A stretch of DNA of 7,618 nucleotides from assembly GCA_007134725.1 (NCBI GenBank), contig SLKF01000221.1, positions 1 through 7,618 on the forward strand, written 5' to 3'. Shown one piece after another: positions 6,262 through 7,618 of the stretch. The first letter of the stretch is position 1, and each line of letters begins with the position of its first letter. A program made the position numbers and the translations under genes. The notes under the pieces were generated by a model. That model saw only the letters and a program-made list of their open reading frames with translations, did no database searches and was not told the DNA's origin. Source of the stretch: Clostridiales bacterium. Lineage in GTDB: Bacteria; Bacillota; Clostridia; Peptostreptococcales; T1SED10-28.

Positions 6262-6351
6262 ATGAGAGGAGAAAACACAGGAATGACAAGACTTTTTCGA
6301 AAAAAAATCAAAATATATCAAAACATTGATAGAGTAAATGAAGGAGTATGA
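6262..6351 (+). CDS. Possible short leader ORF (22-29 aa)
   Basis: ATG at 6262 or the in-frame ATG at 6283 opens a frame ending in TGA at 6349-6351. It encodes a basic peptide (MTRLFRKKIKIY... from the second ATG). AGGAG at 6267-6271 lies 11 nt before ATG 6283, which is long. The TGA overlaps another ATG (ATGA at 6348-6351), itself preceded closely by AAGGAG, which opens a 13-codon frame. It lies between a terminator and the exchanger gene. Not recognised as a known protein; it may be chance. Confidence 0.2.
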   Translation: MRGENTGMTRLFRKKIKIYQNIDRVNEGV

Positions 6352-6421
6352 ACTCACGGTGTAGAATAAATAGATTATGGATGCACTAGTAGCTTGGATA
6401 AGAAAATGATGGGGAAGGAAG

Positions 6422-7360
6422 ATGGCCGTGAATATTATGTTAACAATTCTGGGGTTTACAATGTTAATTATCGGTGCCAACTATTTTGTGGAGGGCTCCG
6501 TAAATATTGCCAGGAAGTTGAAAATTCCTAATATGGTAATCGGTCTGACGCTTGTTGCTTTCGGAACCAGTGCACCGGAGGCGGCAGTCAGTATACAAAG
6601 TTCTCTAAGTGGACAGAGCGGAATATCCTATGGTAATGTTTTAGGGTCTAATCTGTTTAATTTGCTGCTGATTCTAGGAGTCGTGGCTGTGATTAAACCG
6701 GTGGCGGTTCATCTTTCCAGTCTCAAAAAAGAAATTCCTTTTATGGTGCTGGTAACCGGAATTACCCTGTTTTTAGGCTATGAAGGTAAGGGTAATTTTG
6801 GTTATACAAGATACGATGGTTATGTATTATTGTTGCTGTTTGGGATGTATCTTTATAGTATGATCGAGATCATTCAGGAGGATCATGGAACATTGGATTT
6901 GCCCGGGAAGGAAATAAGCACAAGGAAATCCCTTTTACGGACTTTCGGAGGACTTGGTTTGATCATTTTTGGAGCAAATCGATCGATCCTAGGGGCTGTT
7001 GGAATTGCAACGGCTCTTGGGATTTCCGAGACAGTCATCGGTCTTACCGTTGTGGCGGCTGGAACATCCCTACCCGAGTTGTCCACCAGCATTGTTGCAG
7101 CACGAAAGGGAGAGAGTGATATTGCAATCGGGAATATTGTGGGTTCCAATATCTTTAATCTCTTGTTTGTACTGGGGGCATCCGCGGGAGTCAAAGGGTT
7201 TGCCTTAGAGGCCGTTGCTGTAAATGATATGATGCTGTTACTGGTCTTTACGGTGATCGCTTTTATATTAATGAGAACCGGAAGAGTGATCAGTCGATGG
7301 GAAGGGGTTCTATTTCTTCTATGTTACCTGGGCTACATGATTTTTCGCTTGGGGATGTAA
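6422..7360 (+). CDS. CaCA-family cation/Ca2+ exchanger (YrbG-like calcium/sodium antiporter)
   Basis: Membrane antiporter, 312 aa, about ten helices in two homologous halves of inverted topology, the normal length for this family. It exchanges Ca2+ (or a similar cation) for Na+ or H+. Alpha-1 repeat: VIGLTLVAFGTSAPE (39-53, E53 as ion ligand) then GNVLGSNLFN (71-80). Alpha-2 repeat: VIGLTVVAAGTSLPE (205-219, E219) then GNIVGSNIFN (237-246). N246 stands where the archaeal NCX_Mj has Asp240; Asn there is common in relatives, so it is not evidence of inactivity. The linker around residues 140-175 is charged and cytoplasm-like. The start is uncertain: ATG 6422 directly abuts AAGGAAG, whereas GTG 6428 has better spacing from it. 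No terminator follows, so read-through into the next permease gene is possible. Direction and coupling ion are inferred. Confidence 0.93.
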   Translation: MAVNIMLTILGFTMLIIGANYFVEGSVNIARKLKIPNMVIGLTLVAFGTSAPEAAVSIQSSLSGQSGISYGNVLGSNLFNLLLILGVVAVIKPVAVHLSSLKKEIPFMVLVTGITLFLGYEGKGNFGYTRYDGYVLLLLFGMYLYSMIEIIQEDHGTLDLPGKEISTRKSLLRTFGGLGLIIFGANRSILGAVGIATALGISETVIGLTVVAAGTSLPELSTSIVAARKGESDIAIGNIVGSNIFNLLFVLGASAGVKGFALEAVAVNDMMLLLVFTVIAFILMRTGRVISRWEGVLFLLCYLGYMIFRLGM

Positions 7361-7381
7361 AATAATAGGTTTCAAGTCTTT

Positions 7382-7394
7382 GTTTTGAGAAAAC
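7382..7394. promoter_or_regulatory. GTTTT-GAG-AAAAC inverted repeat containing a TTGAGA box
   Basis: A perfect 5+3+5 inverted repeat at 7382-7394. It includes TTGAGA (7385-7390), a 5-of-6 match to a -35 box, but no matching -10 box lies at 16-18 nt. It is close to the larger palindrome and to the permease start, so it may be part of a regulatory region. Confidence 0.3.
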
Positions 7395-7400
7395 ATTTCT

Positions 7401-7416
7401 TTAGCAAATTTGCTAA
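7401..7416. promoter_or_regulatory. Perfect 16-bp palindrome, operator candidate
   Basis: TTAGCAAATTTGCTAA reads identically on both strands, and flanking TC/GA pairs extend it with a one-base bulge (7398-7418). There is no T-run on the 3' side, so it does not look like a terminator for the exchanger. Its place 26 nt before the first permease ATG suggests a binding site for a dimeric repressor. Confidence 0.5.
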
Positions 7417-7442
7417 GACAAAATCAGCCAGAAAAGGCGGGT

Positions 7443-7618
7443 ATGATTATGATTAATAAGCGAATAGGCCACCTGGGACTGAGTTTTTTTGTCCCCGGGT
7501 TGATACTTATCTTTCGACCCTTACAGATGACCCCGGATCAGGCAATAGTTCTTTCCGCCTTGATGCTGACCATTACCTGGTGGGCCACGGGGATTGTAAA
7601 AAAAACTATGGCATCGAT
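7443..7618 (+). CDS. SLC13/DASS-like permease, N-terminal part only
   Basis: The frame is open from ATG 7443 to the window end (58 complete codons, the 59th cut). Two ATGs are possible: 7443, only 2 nt after AGGCGG (7435-7440), and 7449, 8 nt after it. The second is the better spaced. The first helix (GLSFFVPGLILIF) and MTPDQAIVLSALMLTITWWATGIVKKT resemble the N-terminal region of divalent anion:Na+ symporters (SLC13/DASS), which carry a 'WW.T....' stretch in their second or third helix. Substrates in the family are dicarboxylates, citrate or sulfate. The missing C-terminal part holds the substrate motifs, so assignment is moderate. It may be co-transcribed with the exchanger or controlled by the palindrome at 7401-7416. 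Confidence 0.65.
   Translation, partial: MIMINKRIGHLGLSFFVPGLILIFRPLQMTPDQAIVLSALMLTITWWATGIVKKTMAS

Noticed and set aside
6326..6367. TTGATA (6326-6331) and TAGAAT (6362-6367) as promoter boxes for the exchanger
   Set aside because: Each resembles a box alone, but they are 30 nt apart and neither has a suitable partner at 16-18 nt.
6883..7194. 103-codon - strand open frame inside the exchanger gene
   Set aside because: It lies opposite the alpha-2 repeat of a clearly conserved antiporter, with no start signal or recognisable domain.
7398..7418. Palindrome as a terminator of the exchanger gene
   Set aside because: The stem has no T-run on the 3' side in either reading close enough for intrinsic termination, so an operator is more likely.

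Overview
The window looks like chromosomal DNA from a low-to-mid GC anaerobic Firmicute (Clostridia). The signs are strong GGAGG-type ribosome sites, TTG and GTG start codons, Bacillota-style lipoprotein signals, and intrinsic terminators with T-runs. The very acidic mature parts of both lipoproteins, the acidic tail of the first transporter, a BCCT osmolyte-type carrier and a Ca/Na exchanger together suggest a salt- or alkali-adapted species. That is an inference from composition and gene content, not a taxonomic identification.

Layout: all seven genes are on the + strand. (1) 5-1804 is a BCCT-family betaine/carnitine/choline-type transporter with a long acidic C-terminal tail. (2) 1923-2711 is a TTG-started lipoprotein with a SurA-type chaperone domain and no parvulin domain. 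It has its own sigma-A-like promoter and ends at a strong terminator (2747-2795). (3) 2871-4019 is an OafA-type membrane acyltransferase. It overlaps by 38 nt with (4) 3982-5124, a membrane-anchored glycerophosphodiester phosphodiesterase-like protein. The pair form a translationally coupled operon closed by an AT-rich terminator (5132-5181). (5) 5327-6154 is a lipoprotein of unknown function with a Glu/Lys-rich low-complexity linker, followed by a terminator (6206-6248). (6) 6422-7360 is a CaCA-family cation/Ca2+ exchanger. (7) From 7443 to the window edge is the start of an SLC13/DASS-like permease, preceded by a perfect 16-bp palindrome.

The common theme is the cell envelope and ion/osmolyte handling: two secondary transporters and the start of a third, two surface lipoproteins, and an acyltransferase/GDPD pair that probably acts on envelope lipids or glycerophosphate polymers. 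No RNA gene, CRISPR array, insertion sequence or phage gene was seen. The most unusual item is the GDPD-like protein. One metal-binding Glu of the family is Gly and another is Asp, and its membrane domain looks internally shortened, so it may be a pseudoenzyme or have a changed function. The BCCT carrier is second: its aromatic substrate box and C-terminal tail both depart from the well-studied betaine carriers.
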